This document shows positions 18,891-26,866 of a DNA stretch of 64,000 nucleotides, one piece after another. Position 1 is the first letter of the stretch. Each line of letters begins with the position of its first letter. This DNA is from Actinokineospora sp. NBRC 105648 (GTDB lineage Bacteria; Actinomycetota; Actinomycetes; Mycobacteriales; Pseudonocardiaceae), in assembly GCF_030269645.1 (NCBI RefSeq), contig NZ_BSTR01000001.1, positions 239,740-303,739 of the forward strand, written 5' to 3'. The notes beneath the pieces are model-generated. The model did not search any database. It was not told the origin of the DNA and saw only the letters and a list, made by a program, of their open reading frames with translations. A program made the translations under genes and the position numbers.

Positions 18891-20171
18891 ATGGGTCTCG
18901 TTCGGACGATGGGCGCGCGGATCGGGTCCTGGCTGGTGGGCACCTCGGCGGCCCGCTTCCTGCTGCGCAAGTTCGGCACCAGGGCGCTCTCGTTGCTCCC
19001 CGAGGCCACCCTGGTCCCGCTGCGCCGCGACGGGATGGAGCCGGTGGCCGAGCTCGACCGGATGCGCGAGGAGCAGCCGGTCACCAAGCTGCCGGTCCCC
19101 TTCGGGGTGAACATCTGGCTGGTCACCGGCTACGCGGAGAACAAGCAGGTGCTGGTCGACACCGCGTCGTTCAGCAACGACTACCGCCACCTCGGCGAGC
19201 TGGTCGAGATCGAGGACCAGAACCCCGGTGGCCTGGGCTTCGCCGACCCGCCCGACCACACCCGGCTGCGCAAGCTGCTCACGCCTGAGTTCACCATGCG
19301 CAGGCTGGCCAGGCTGGGCCCGCGCATCGACGCGATCGTGGCGGACTGCCTCGACCGGATCGCCACCGCGCCCGGCCCGATCGACCTGGTCGAGCTGTTC
19401 GCCCTGCCCATCCCGTCGCTGACCATCTGCGAGCTGCTCGGCGTCCCCTACTCCGACCGCGACGACTTCCAACGCCTCGCGGTCGCCCGCTTCGACCTGT
19501 TCAGCGGCGCGGGCGCCTCACTCGGCGCCATCTCGGAGTCACTGGTCTACCTGGAGGGCATCGTCCGCGCCCAGCGCGCCGACCCCGGCGACGGCCTGCT
19601 CGGCATGATCATCCGAGAACACGGCGACGAGGTCGACGACAAGGAACTGGCGGGCCTGGCCGACGGCATCCTGACCGGCGGCTTCGAGACCACGGCCAGC
19701 ATGCTCGCCCTGGGCGCGGTGATCCTGCTGCGCGACCCGGACACCGCCACCCTAATCCGCCACGACGACAAGGCCATCGGCCCGTTCGTGGAGGAACTGC
19801 TGCGCTACCTCACCGTCGTCCAGGTCGCCTTCCCCAGGTTCGCCCGGCACGACCTGCGCATCGGCGACACCGAGATCGGCAAGGGCGACCTCGTCGTCTG
19901 CTCCCTGAGCTCAGCCAACCGCGACGACGCCCTCGGTGTCGACATCCGGACCTTCGACCCCCGCCGCCGACCCACCCAGCACATGGCCTTCGGCTACGGC
20001 GCCCACCGCTGCATCGGCGCCGAACTGGCCAGGATGGAACTCCGAGCCGCCTACCCGGCCCTGGTGCGCCGGTTCCCGAACCTGAAACTGGCCAAGCCCG
20101 AGGACTCCCTGGAATACCGGAAGACCTCCATCGTCTACGGCGTGGAACAAATCCCGGTCACCACGGCCTAA
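18891..20171 (+). CDS. Cytochrome P450
   Basis: About 426 residues from the ATG at 18891, chosen because GGGGGAGG lies nine bases upstream. The haem-binding loop is FGYGAHRCIG (Cys ligand), the K-helix ExxR is EELLR, and the I-helix motif is GGFETT. The N-terminus is longer than in most soluble bacterial P450s and has a basic, partly hydrophobic start (residues 1-40). It is transcribed alone and divergently from the FN3 gene. It could oxidise the polyketide made by the nearby cluster, but it lies 1.8 kb from it across repeats, so that link is weak. Electron-transfer partners are not encoded nearby. Confidence 0.93.
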   Translation: MGLVRTMGARIGSWLVGTSAARFLLRKFGTRALSLLPEATLVPLRRDGMEPVAELDRMREEQPVTKLPVPFGVNIWLVTGYAENKQVLVDTASFSNDYRHLGELVEIEDQNPGGLGFADPPDHTRLRKLLTPEFTMRRLARLGPRIDAIVADCLDRIATAPGPIDLVELFALPIPSLTICELLGVPYSDRDDFQRLAVARFDLFSGAGASLGAISESLVYLEGIVRAQRADPGDGLLGMIIREHGDEVDDKELAGLADGILTGGFETTASMLALGAVILLRDPDTATLIRHDDKAIGPFVEELLRYLTVVQVAFPRFARHDLRIGDTEIGKGDLVVCSLSSANRDDALGVDIRTFDPRRRPTQHMAFGYGAHRCIGAELARMELRAAYPALVRRFPNLKLAKPEDSLEYRKTSIVYGVEQIPVTTA

Positions 20172-20303
20172 AAGGGAAAGAGTGCAGGCGGCGGCCTGAG
20201 GGAACAGAGCGGGAGACAGTCGGCCGAGTCGCAGTCGCAACAAGCTTTTCCATGTCGCTCACCCAACCCGCTCCCCGCGCAAGCCGCACCCGCCCGCCCT
20301 CCT

Positions 20304-20446
20304 GCTCGATTGGGTGGAGTGGCTTTGTTTGGGGAGAAAAGAGGCGCTAGCCTGACCCAGGCGGTGGGTATCCCTTTCCCACCCGCTCTACCCACGGCGC
20401 CTCTTTTCTTAGGGGCCCCAAACAAAGCCACTCCACCCAATCGAGC
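20304..20446. repeat. Structured intergenic repeat element, copy 2
   Basis: A 143-bp copy of the 17434 element with the same orientation and the same perfect 31-bp arms. One arm pair differs from copy 1 on both sides: TTTGTTTGGGG with CCCCAAACAAA here, against TTTGTTCGGGG with CCCCGAACAAA there. Pairing is therefore kept. The core GCGGTGGGTATCCCTTTCCC contains a second nested inverted repeat. It lies between the convergent P450 and lipoprotein genes. The rest of 20172-20544 shows no gene; a single 64-bp-type unit sits just left of the element. Confidence 0.88.
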
Positions 20447-20544
20447 CCACCCCGCCAACCAGGCCACCAGCAGAGCTGGCACAGAGCAGCAAGGCACAGC
20501 AGCGGCATGAACCCGCTGCTGTGCCCAGGCCGGCCACCAAGCGA

Positions 20545-21459
20545 TCACCCGAAGAACACCGAAGCGGCCACGTCATCGAAGTCCAGCCGCGCGAGGTCAG
20601 CCACGTCCCCGTCCACCACCAACGACTTCCCCTTGCAATCCTTCTCCGACCACAACTTCACCGAGCCCAGCGCCGTCAACGACGACGCGTTCCCCGGCCG
20701 GGCGAGGTTCTTGCAGCCCTTGCCCGCAGTACCCTCCGCGGCACCGTTGTCGCTGAAGTTCGGCTCGTCGAACAGGGTCACACTGGTCGCCTTGCGCCCC
20801 GACTCGGGGGCGGTGGACGGGGTGGTGGTCGGGGTGGCGCCCGCGCCCGCCTTGCGGCCGTCCGGGGTGACGCCGAACCAGGTTCCACCCACGCCCTGGC
20901 CCAGGGTGTCGCCGGGCTTGGTGTCCTTGGCGAAGCGGTAGACCGGCCAGCCCTTGATCGTCACCTGCGTGCTGCCGTCGTCGCGGGTGACGAAGCCGAC
21001 CGCCGACTTCTTGACCCCAGCGATGAACACCTTGCCGCCCTTGGCAACTGTGACCGGCGGCCAGGTCTTGGCGCAGTCACCGTTGCAAGTGGACTTCGAC
21101 GGGCTCGCGGTGTCCTTGTCGAACCGGTACAGCGTGAGCCCGGCACCGTTGACCACCACCGGGTTCAGCTCCCCGGCCTTGCCCGCCTTGAGCTGCACCC
21201 ACTTGCTCGCGGTCTCCGCCTGCGCGGTGTTCGCGGTGCCGTCCGGACCGGTCGCCCAGTCACCGGTGCCCTCGGTGGCCTTGTTGGACTTCGCGGTGCC
21301 GCCGAAGAACGAGACGCCGTCGAGCTGTTCGCTCTCCTGGGCGGCGGGTACCGCGGCCGCGGTGTCTGGGGTGTCCGGTGTGGGGGTGCTTTGACCCGCG
21401 CAGGCGGAGAGGGCGGCGATGGCGGTGAGGAGGACGGCGGCGGAGATGGTGCGGTTCAT
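20545..21459 (-). CDS. Lipoprotein with tandem Yx(F/W)xxD repeats and C-terminal crystallin-like domain
   Basis: 304 residues. A lipoprotein signal ends in LSAC (Cys near 20), so it is probably anchored on the outer face of the membrane. Residues about 75-190 carry the repeats of the COG4315 family, with LYRFDKD and VYRFAKD and the pair C-N-G-D-C. Residues about 225-304 resemble a beta/gamma-crystallin or I36 inhibitor-type domain (VTLFDEPNFSDNG, SVKLWSEKDCKG). An Ala/Thr/Pro linker joins them. COG4315 proteins are common in actinobacteria and have no settled function. The ATG start is preceded by a CAGGGAGCC site. It is monocistronic. Confidence 0.82.
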   Translation of the reverse strand: MNRTISAAVLLTAIAALSACAGQSTPTPDTPDTAAAVPAAQESEQLDGVSFFGGTAKSNKATEGTGDWATGPDGTANTAQAETASKWVQLKAGKAGELNPVVVNGAGLTLYRFDKDTASPSKSTCNGDCAKTWPPVTVAKGGKVFIAGVKKSAVGFVTRDDGSTQVTIKGWPVYRFAKDTKPGDTLGQGVGGTWFGVTPDGRKAGAGATPTTTPSTAPESGRKATSVTLFDEPNFSDNGAAEGTAGKGCKNLARPGNASSLTALGSVKLWSEKDCKGKSLVVDGDVADLARLDFDDVAASVFFG

Positions 21460-21583
21460 CTGGGTGGCTCCCTGGTGGCTGGACTTGGATTCACCAGGTA
21501 CACGGTGGATCTGGGGGAGCGGTTCAGCTGGATCTGGTTGCTGTGCTCGGCCTGCTGGGTGGCCGGGTTCCGGCGCAGGGCTG

Positions 21584-21690
21584 GATTGGGTGGAGTGGCT
21601 TTGTTCGGGGCCCCTACGAAAAGAGGCGCAGTGGATAGAGCGGGTGGGAAAGGGATACCCACCGCCTGGGTCAGGCCAGCGCTTCTTTTC
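21584..21690. repeat. Structured intergenic repeat element, copy 3 (inverted and truncated)
   Basis: The sequence matches the reverse complement of copy 2 from GATTGGGTGGAGTGGC through CCCCTACGAAAAGAGGCGC and the nested core GCGGGTGGGAAAGGGATACC to GCTTCTTTTC. The far outer arm is missing, so this copy is decayed or truncated at the end nearest the TetR stop. It lies between two minus-strand genes. That weakens a terminator-only explanation for all copies and favours a dispersed repeat. The rest of 21460-21583 shows no gene. Confidence 0.82.
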
Positions 21691-21699
21691 TGGCCGGGG

Positions 21700-22365
21700 T
21701 CAGGGGGCGATTCCGAGGTCTTCGGACAGGGCTTGAAAGCGGGATTCGGCTAGGGGAGCCGGGTTCTCGCCCAGCCAGGCCAGGTGGCCGAAGGTTTCCA
21801 GGACCACTAGGCCGTGGATCGTGGTCCACGCGGTGAAGGCGATCGCTGCGGCGTCCGGGGGTAGGTCTACTGCTGCGGCGAAGGTGTTCAGTGCGGTGAT
21901 CGTCGGGTCGACCTCTCGGCGTTTCAGGGTGCCCCTGTGCCACGCCTCGATGATGGGGGGTACGAAGGCTGCGCCCACTGCTCGGCTGGCGTGTGAGGTG
22001 GGGCCGGATTCCGGGGCCGCGTAGTCCGGGATCGGTGTTCCGTACAGCAGTGCGAACTCGTGCGGGTGGGTCAGCGCCCACTGCCGGTACGCGAGCGCCG
22101 CTGCCACGAAGGCGTCGCCCTTTGCCGCGTCGCGGGCCCGTGTCACCTCCTCCGCCAGTGCCGCGAAACCGTCGGTGATCAGGTCGGTTATCAGTGCTTC
22201 GCGGTTCGGGTAGTAGCGGTACAGGCCTGCCGGGCTCATCCCGATCGACACCGCCACCGCGCGCAGTGACAGGGCTGCGCCGCCGCCCTCGCGCAGGTGG
22301 GCCAGGGCCGTGGCCTTGATCTCGGCCGAGGTTTGTTCCCGGAGTCGTTCCCGCCTGGTCGCCAT
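21700..22365 (-). CDS. TetR/AcrR family transcriptional regulator
   Basis: 221 residues. The N-terminal helix-turn-helix is at about 28-60 (LSLRAVAVSIGMSPAGLYRY, followed by YPNREALITDL). The C-terminal part has the WHG/TetR_C_13-like pattern (YRQWALTHPHEFALLYG). It is divergent from a DUF4386 membrane protein gene, with three related half-sites between them, so it probably represses itself and that gene. The ligand is unknown. The ATG at the divergent end fits the family N-terminus, so the start is reliable. Confidence 0.92.
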   Translation of the reverse strand: MATRRERLREQTSAEIKATALAHLREGGGAALSLRAVAVSIGMSPAGLYRYYPNREALITDLITDGFAALAEEVTRARDAAKGDAFVAAALAYRQWALTHPHEFALLYGTPIPDYAAPESGPTSHASRAVGAAFVPPIIEAWHRGTLKRREVDPTITALNTFAAAVDLPPDAAAIAFTAWTTIHGLVVLETFGHLAWLGENPAPLAESRFQALSEDLGIAP

Positions 22366-22385
22366 GGTGCGTGAGGGTAGCGCGT

Positions 22386-22455
22386 TGCGATCGGTGTTCG
22401 CAGTGCGCTACGGTCAAAGTGTGAACACTGATCGCAGTGCAGATACTGATCGCAA
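22386..22455. promoter_or_regulatory. Probable TetR operator cluster in divergent promoter
   Basis: TGCGATCGGTGTTCGC (22386-22401) is an imperfect inverted copy of GTGAACACTGATCGCA (22421-22436). A third partial copy in the same direction as the second, ATACTGATCGCAA, lies at 22443-22455. The sites lie between the TetR start (22365) and the DUF4386 start, where an autoregulatory operator is expected. Binding is inferred from symmetry and position only. Confidence 0.6.
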
Positions 22456-22465
22456 AGTTGGCGGC

Positions 22466-23161
22466 ATGCGCGAGGGCGTCCCGGAACGGGCGACCGCGGT
22501 GTTGTTACTGGTGGAGGGGCTGTTGCTGTTCGTCCCGCTGGTGGTGCTCGGGGCGGCTGTGGACTGGCCGGCCAGCCTGGGTGAACCTGCCGCCGCCGTG
22601 TTGCCGCGAGTGGCTGAGCACGAGGCGGCGTTGCGGGTCGGGTATGTCGTGTACCTCGCCTACTCGGCGTTGTTCCTGCCGGTGGCGTTGTGGGCCATGG
22701 GGACCCTCGCGCCGGACCGGCAGGACTCGCGGGTTGCCCGGCTCGGCGTGGCGTTCGCCGCTCTGTCCACAGTGGCTCGGTGTGTCGGCATCGTCCGGTG
22801 GCTCACCACCATGCCCGACCTCGCGCACGCCTGGCAGTCGGGCGTGCACCGGGAGGCGATCGAGGTGCAGTACGACGCGCTGAACTCGTTCGCGGGTGGT
22901 GTTGGTGAGTTGCTCGGGGTGTCGCTGTTCGCGGCGGGTTGGCTGCTCTGCCTGGCCAAGGTCGCGAGCATTCCGTTGTGGCTCAAGGGTTTCACCGTTG
23001 TCACCGCCGCCGCCCTCGCCCTGCCGCTGGTCGAGCTGCTCGGGGTGGACGCGGGCGCGTTGATCAGCGTGGGCAGTGCGACGGTCCAGGTCTGGTTCCT
23101 GGTCACCGCCGTGCACGTCGTCCGCGGCGGCAGGCGGTCGAGCGCGGCGCGGGATCGATAA
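22466..23161 (+). CDS. DUF4386-like integral membrane protein
   Basis: 231 residues from the ATG at 22466; an in-frame GTG at 22421 would place the start inside the operator sequence. About six hydrophobic helices are visible (around 10-32, 50-72, 88-106, 140-160, 168-185 and 195-215). The pattern, with a polar central loop and LNSFAGGVGELLGVSLFAAGW, matches the DUF4386 family, whose function is not established. It is divergently paired with the TetR gene and is probably under its control. It ends 16 bases from the convergent PstS-like gene. Confidence 0.75.
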   Translation: MREGVPERATAVLLLVEGLLLFVPLVVLGAAVDWPASLGEPAAAVLPRVAEHEAALRVGYVVYLAYSALFLPVALWAMGTLAPDRQDSRVARLGVAFAALSTVARCVGIVRWLTTMPDLAHAWQSGVHREAIEVQYDALNSFAGGVGELLGVSLFAAGWLLCLAKVASIPLWLKGFTVVTAAALALPLVELLGVDAGALISVGSATVQVWFLVTAVHVVRGGRRSSAARDR

Positions 23162-23177
23162 CTGGTCTACACCAAGG

Positions 23178-24866
23178 CTAGCGGCTGTTGCAGAGTTCCA
23201 GCTGGGTGCGCTCGGCTGTCGTGCACGGCAGGTACCCCGCGTCCTTGAGGCGCAGTCGGGCGCTGTCGTGGGTCCGCACGAACTTCACGAACGAGGCCAG
23301 CAGCGAGCCCGCCGCCGGTTCGCCGCGGGTGTAGAGGTACTCCACGGTCCAAAAGGGATACTCGGACTCGATGCCGCCCGCCGCGTCGAACACCTTGCCG
23401 TCGAGGCTGAGGGCGTTGAGGGCGTTGCTCTTGCGGGCCTCGGCCACCGACGGGGCGTCCGCGTAGCCGATGGTGCCCGGGATGGAGCTGATCTTGGCGA
23501 CGACCTCGGAGTTGGAGTCCCGTTCGCAGCGCGTGGTCCGGGCGCCCGGGTTGCGGTCCTTCGCCAGGCACTCGTTGGAGGACAGGCCGTCCTCGCCGGT
23601 GCCCAGGACGCGCTGTTCGAACAGTTCGCGGGTGCCGGACTCCTGGCCGCGCCCGACGATCCGGATCGGCAGCGGGGCGCCGCCGCGCAGCTGGCTCCAG
23701 TCCTGGTAGGTGCCGTCGTAGACCTTGCGCAGGTCGGCGGTGGAGATGGTGTCCAGGCCGACCGAGGAGTTGACCACCACGTGGTAGACCACGATCGCCA
23801 GCTGCTGCGCGTAGAGACCCTGTTCCTCGCCCCGGTGCCTGCCGTCGGACAGCGCCGCCAGGGTCCCCGCGTCGGCGGGGCTCAGGGCCGCGACGGTGCG
23901 CACCCCATCGATGCTGCCGGTGGCCTGGGTGAGGATCTTGGCGTCCGTGCAGGCGTCCAGGTAGTCGCGGGCGATCGACTTCATCGTGGGCATGAACACG
24001 CTCGACCCCTGCACCGACAGCTCACCCGAGCCGCAGGCCACCGACGGGTCGGTCGGTGGTGAGGCGAACACCAGGCTCAGCACCAGGAAACCGGTCAGCA
24101 CCAGGGCGAGCGCGCCGGTGAGCCGGGGCAGGGTGACCCGCCGCTGGCGCTTCTCGTCCTTGATGATCCCGTTGTCGCCGAGCTTGCCGGTGGACTCGAT
24201 CTCCTTGCTGGTCTCGCCCTCCGGGGTGTCCGCGGGCTCCTCCAGGACCACGACCAGCTTGAACTTCTGCTTGCGCTTCAAGGACAGGCCGTCCAGCCGC
24301 ACCCCGTGCCAGCGCGGCTCGGTCTCCGGCTCCTGCGGGGCGGGGGCCTGCCCGCCGATCCAGCGCACCATCCGCTGGGACAGCTTCTCCCGCACGGTCA
24401 GCAGGTTGTCCCGCTCGCCGTTGCCGGGTGCGGGGTCGGTGCCGTTGCGGAAGAACCGCAGCCCGGCGCGCAGCTGCTCGCGGATCTCGTCGGAGCCCGC
24501 CTCGGAGATCCGGGCGTTCCAGACCACCCGCTTGCCGAAGGTGAACGAGAGCGGCTTGTCGAAGTCGTCGGCGCTGATGTCGTAGCCGCCGGTGTTGCGG
24601 ATCCGGATGACCACGATGCTCATCCGGTCGAGCAGCCGCGACATGCTCGCCAGCTGCCGCGGGCCCGCCCCGGGGCCGTCGTCGTGCAGCTTCTCCGGCC
24701 CCAGGCCGATCTTCGAGTTGTAGTGCACCCGGTAGCTGATCCGCTTGCGCCGGATCAGGAACCGGTCGACGAACGGCGTGGCCACCAGCAGCACGATGCC
24801 CAGCACGAGGTTGCCGGGGCCGAGGAAGTCCAGTACCGCGCGCAGGGTCTCTCGGATTCCGGTCAC
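23178..24866 (-). CDS. Membrane-anchored PstS-like substrate-binding domain protein
   Basis: 562 residues. There is one hydrophobic segment near the N-terminus (about 17-30) and another at about 250-270. Between them lies a charged, probably cytoplasmic domain I do not recognise. After the second segment, residues about 280-555 resemble a PstS/PBP-like type 2 domain (GSSVFMPTMKSIARDYLD, a DLRKVYDGTYQDW motif, GRGQESGTRELFE, SSIPGTIGYAD). In PstS this domain binds phosphate outside the cell. Here it is tethered and fused to an inner domain, which suggests sensing rather than transport. No Pst permease genes are nearby. Single gene, GTG or ATG start at the margin. Confidence 0.78.
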   Translation of the reverse strand: MTGIRETLRAVLDFLGPGNLVLGIVLLVATPFVDRFLIRRKRISYRVHYNSKIGLGPEKLHDDGPGAGPRQLASMSRLLDRMSIVVIRIRNTGGYDISADDFDKPLSFTFGKRVVWNARISEAGSDEIREQLRAGLRFFRNGTDPAPGNGERDNLLTVREKLSQRMVRWIGGQAPAPQEPETEPRWHGVRLDGLSLKRKQKFKLVVVLEEPADTPEGETSKEIESTGKLGDNGIIKDEKRQRRVTLPRLTGALALVLTGFLVLSLVFASPPTDPSVACGSGELSVQGSSVFMPTMKSIARDYLDACTDAKILTQATGSIDGVRTVAALSPADAGTLAALSDGRHRGEEQGLYAQQLAIVVYHVVVNSSVGLDTISTADLRKVYDGTYQDWSQLRGGAPLPIRIVGRGQESGTRELFEQRVLGTGEDGLSSNECLAKDRNPGARTTRCERDSNSEVVAKISSIPGTIGYADAPSVAEARKSNALNALSLDGKVFDAAGGIESEYPFWTVEYLYTRGEPAAGSLLASFVKFVRTHDSARLRLKDAGYLPCTTAERTQLELCNSR

Positions 24867-24960
24867 CGGACGCCTCCCAGGATCACGCCGGTCAGCGTAG
24901 GAGGGCCGGCCCCGGCGGGCAGCATGATCTCCATCCGTTCACCGCCGGTTCAGCCAAGCG

Positions 24961-25542
24961 CTACTGCTTGCCGGACCGGCGCAGCGCGAGCAGCGCGCCG
25001 ATGGCGACCAGGACGGCCAACCCGGTGATCCACACCCAGTTGGGCATGGCGTTGGACCCGGGCGCGGGGGCCGCCACCGGCGCCGTGGACACCTCGGTCA
25101 CGGGCGGGAGTTCCTCGCTGGTCACCACGTCTGAGCCCGCGGTCTCCGAGCTGGTGGTCTGCGCGCCGGGGGCGTCCACGATCGTGCTGAACGGGATCTG
25201 CCCGGAGACGGTGTGGCCGTCGTCGGAGGTGACCCGGTACTCGATGGCGTACTGGCCCGCCAGGCCCACGGGTTGCACCGCGACCGTGACCACGGTGCCC
25301 GCGACCACCGGTCGCTCGACCGTCCAACGACCACCCGCGCCGCTGACCGACACCGAGTCGTTCGGACCGATGGTGACCGCCTCGGTGAAGGTGAGCTGGA
25401 CGGACTGGGGCAGCTCGGCCAGCGCCGCGCCCTTGGCGGGCGAGCTCGACTCGAGTTCCACGTGCGCCGAGGCGGGCAGCGCGGTGGCGGTCAGGGCGAC
25501 GCCCGCGAGGAGCAGGATGGCGGCCAGGCGGCGCAGGATCAT
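24961..25542 (-). CDS. CopC-domain copper-resistance-like membrane protein
   Basis: 193 residues: a signal peptide (LAAILLLAGVALTATALPASA), then mature HVELESSSPAKGAAL, whose N-terminal His is the usual CopC copper ligand position. The domain ends with YRVTSDDGHTVSG, the conserved C-terminal motif with a His. A Thr/Pro/Ala linker and a C-terminal transmembrane helix with basic end (ALLALRRSGKQ) anchor it. This is the YcnJ/CopC N-terminal half without the CopD membrane domain. It is probably extracytoplasmic copper binding. The rest of a copper operon is not adjacent. Confidence 0.85.
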   Translation of the reverse strand: MILRRLAAILLLAGVALTATALPASAHVELESSSPAKGAALAELPQSVQLTFTEAVTIGPNDSVSVSGAGGRWTVERPVVAGTVVTVAVQPVGLAGQYAIEYRVTSDDGHTVSGQIPFSTIVDAPGAQTTSSETAGSDVVTSEELPPVTEVSTAPVAAPAPGSNAMPNWVWITGLAVLVAIGALLALRRSGKQ

Positions 25543-25649
25543 GGACGGAGGGTAGCCGGTGGGTGCGTTCGGCCAGGGTTTGCCCGCGTTCGACCGAGGC
25601 CCCGCGGTGCTTCCCTTGCGTAGGCTGCGCTCGTGCGTGAGGGGGTGCG

Positions 25650-26857
25650 GTGGAGCGTCCTGGGGACATCACCAGTAACGAGATCGCCGGGGAAGTGCAC
25701 GGCACGAGCGTGCAGGCGTACCGCATCTCCGGCGGCGTGCACGTGCACACCGGGCAGGAGCGCTTGGTGGCCGCCTACAGCGAGCTGGCGGACGCGCGAC
25801 GGCAGCTCTTGGAGGGCATGCAGGTCGAGCGGAACCTGACCCAGGCCGTGTGGGCGTTGCAGACACTCGTGTTGCGCCTGCAAGACCAGGTGCTCCGGTT
25901 GCGGGACAACGAGACCGAGCTGCGCGCGACGGTGGTGGCGAAGGAACGCGCCGAGGGCCAACTGGACGTCGCCGAGGCCGAACAGGCCACCGCGGTGCGC
26001 CTGCTGCGCCTCGCCCGGGCCAGGCTGGCCGAGGTCCAGGCGCGGGCGAGCGAACCCGCTGAACTGCCCGGGATCGAGCCGACCGCCCTGGTCGCGGGCC
26101 TGGACGAGATCGACCGGTTCCTCGACGAGCAAGGCGCTCGGCTGGGCAGGCTCTCGGCCGAGCTGGACGGCGTCCCGTCGATCACCGTCGCGGTGGTCGA
26201 CGACCACCAAGTCGTCTGGCACGGGATTCGCCACTACCTCGACCGCGCGGACCCGCCAGTGCGGATCGTCTCGGAGGCGGACTCGGTGCTGTCCGCGCTC
26301 ACCGGTCCGGGTGCCGTCGCCGACGTGGTGATCATGGACCTGCACCGCCCGGACACCGGCCCCGCGGACCGGGCCGGGTCCGGCTACCTCGACCTGCAGC
26401 GGTTGGTCGACGCCGGGCGGAAGGTGGTCGTCTGCTCGACTCGCGTCGACCGCATCACGATGGTGCGGTGCATGGGGATCGGCGCGCACACCTACATCAC
26501 CAAGGTCGAGATCGCCGACCACCTGGCCGAGGCCGTCCGCGCCGCGGCGTACGGACGGGTCTACCGGGCGCCGTTGTTGGCGGCGGCGATGGACCTGCCC
26601 CCGGTCGGGCGCCCGGAGCTCAGCCCGGGTGAGCGGGAGGTGCTGCTGCTCCACTGCGCGGGCATGACCTTGGTCGAGATCGCCGCGCGCTCCGGCTCAC
26701 CGTGCAGGCCGTCCACTCCCGGCTGGAACGGGTTCGCAAGAAGTACACCGACCTCGATCGCTCCGCCCGATCCCGCAGCGCGCTGACCCGGCAAGTGCTG
26801 CGCGACGGTCTGATCACCTGGGCCGAACACCGCCAGGCGATCACGTCGCTCGAGTAG
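25650..26857 (+). pseudogene. Response regulator with N-terminal coiled coil; HTH broken by a 1-base frameshift
   Basis: The GTG start has GAGGGGG upstream. Residues 1-35 carry the motif GEVHGTSVQAYRISGGVHV. Residues about 40-175 are a long coiled coil. Residues about 185-305 form an intact receiver domain (VVDDH, phospho-Asp in VIMDLHRP, CST and ITK). A LuxR-type HTH begins at LSPGEREVLLLHCAGMTLVE. At 26691-26698 (TCCGGCTC) the frame shifts. The uninterrupted frame ends at 26786 with a nonsense tail. One added base restores LTVQAVHSRLERVRKKY and runs to a stop at 26857, ten bases from the convergent P450. It is either a real frameshift or a sequencing error. The protein would be a DNA-binding regulator; no kinase gene is adjacent. 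Confidence 0.75.
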
Positions 26858-26866
26858 CCCGCCGGG

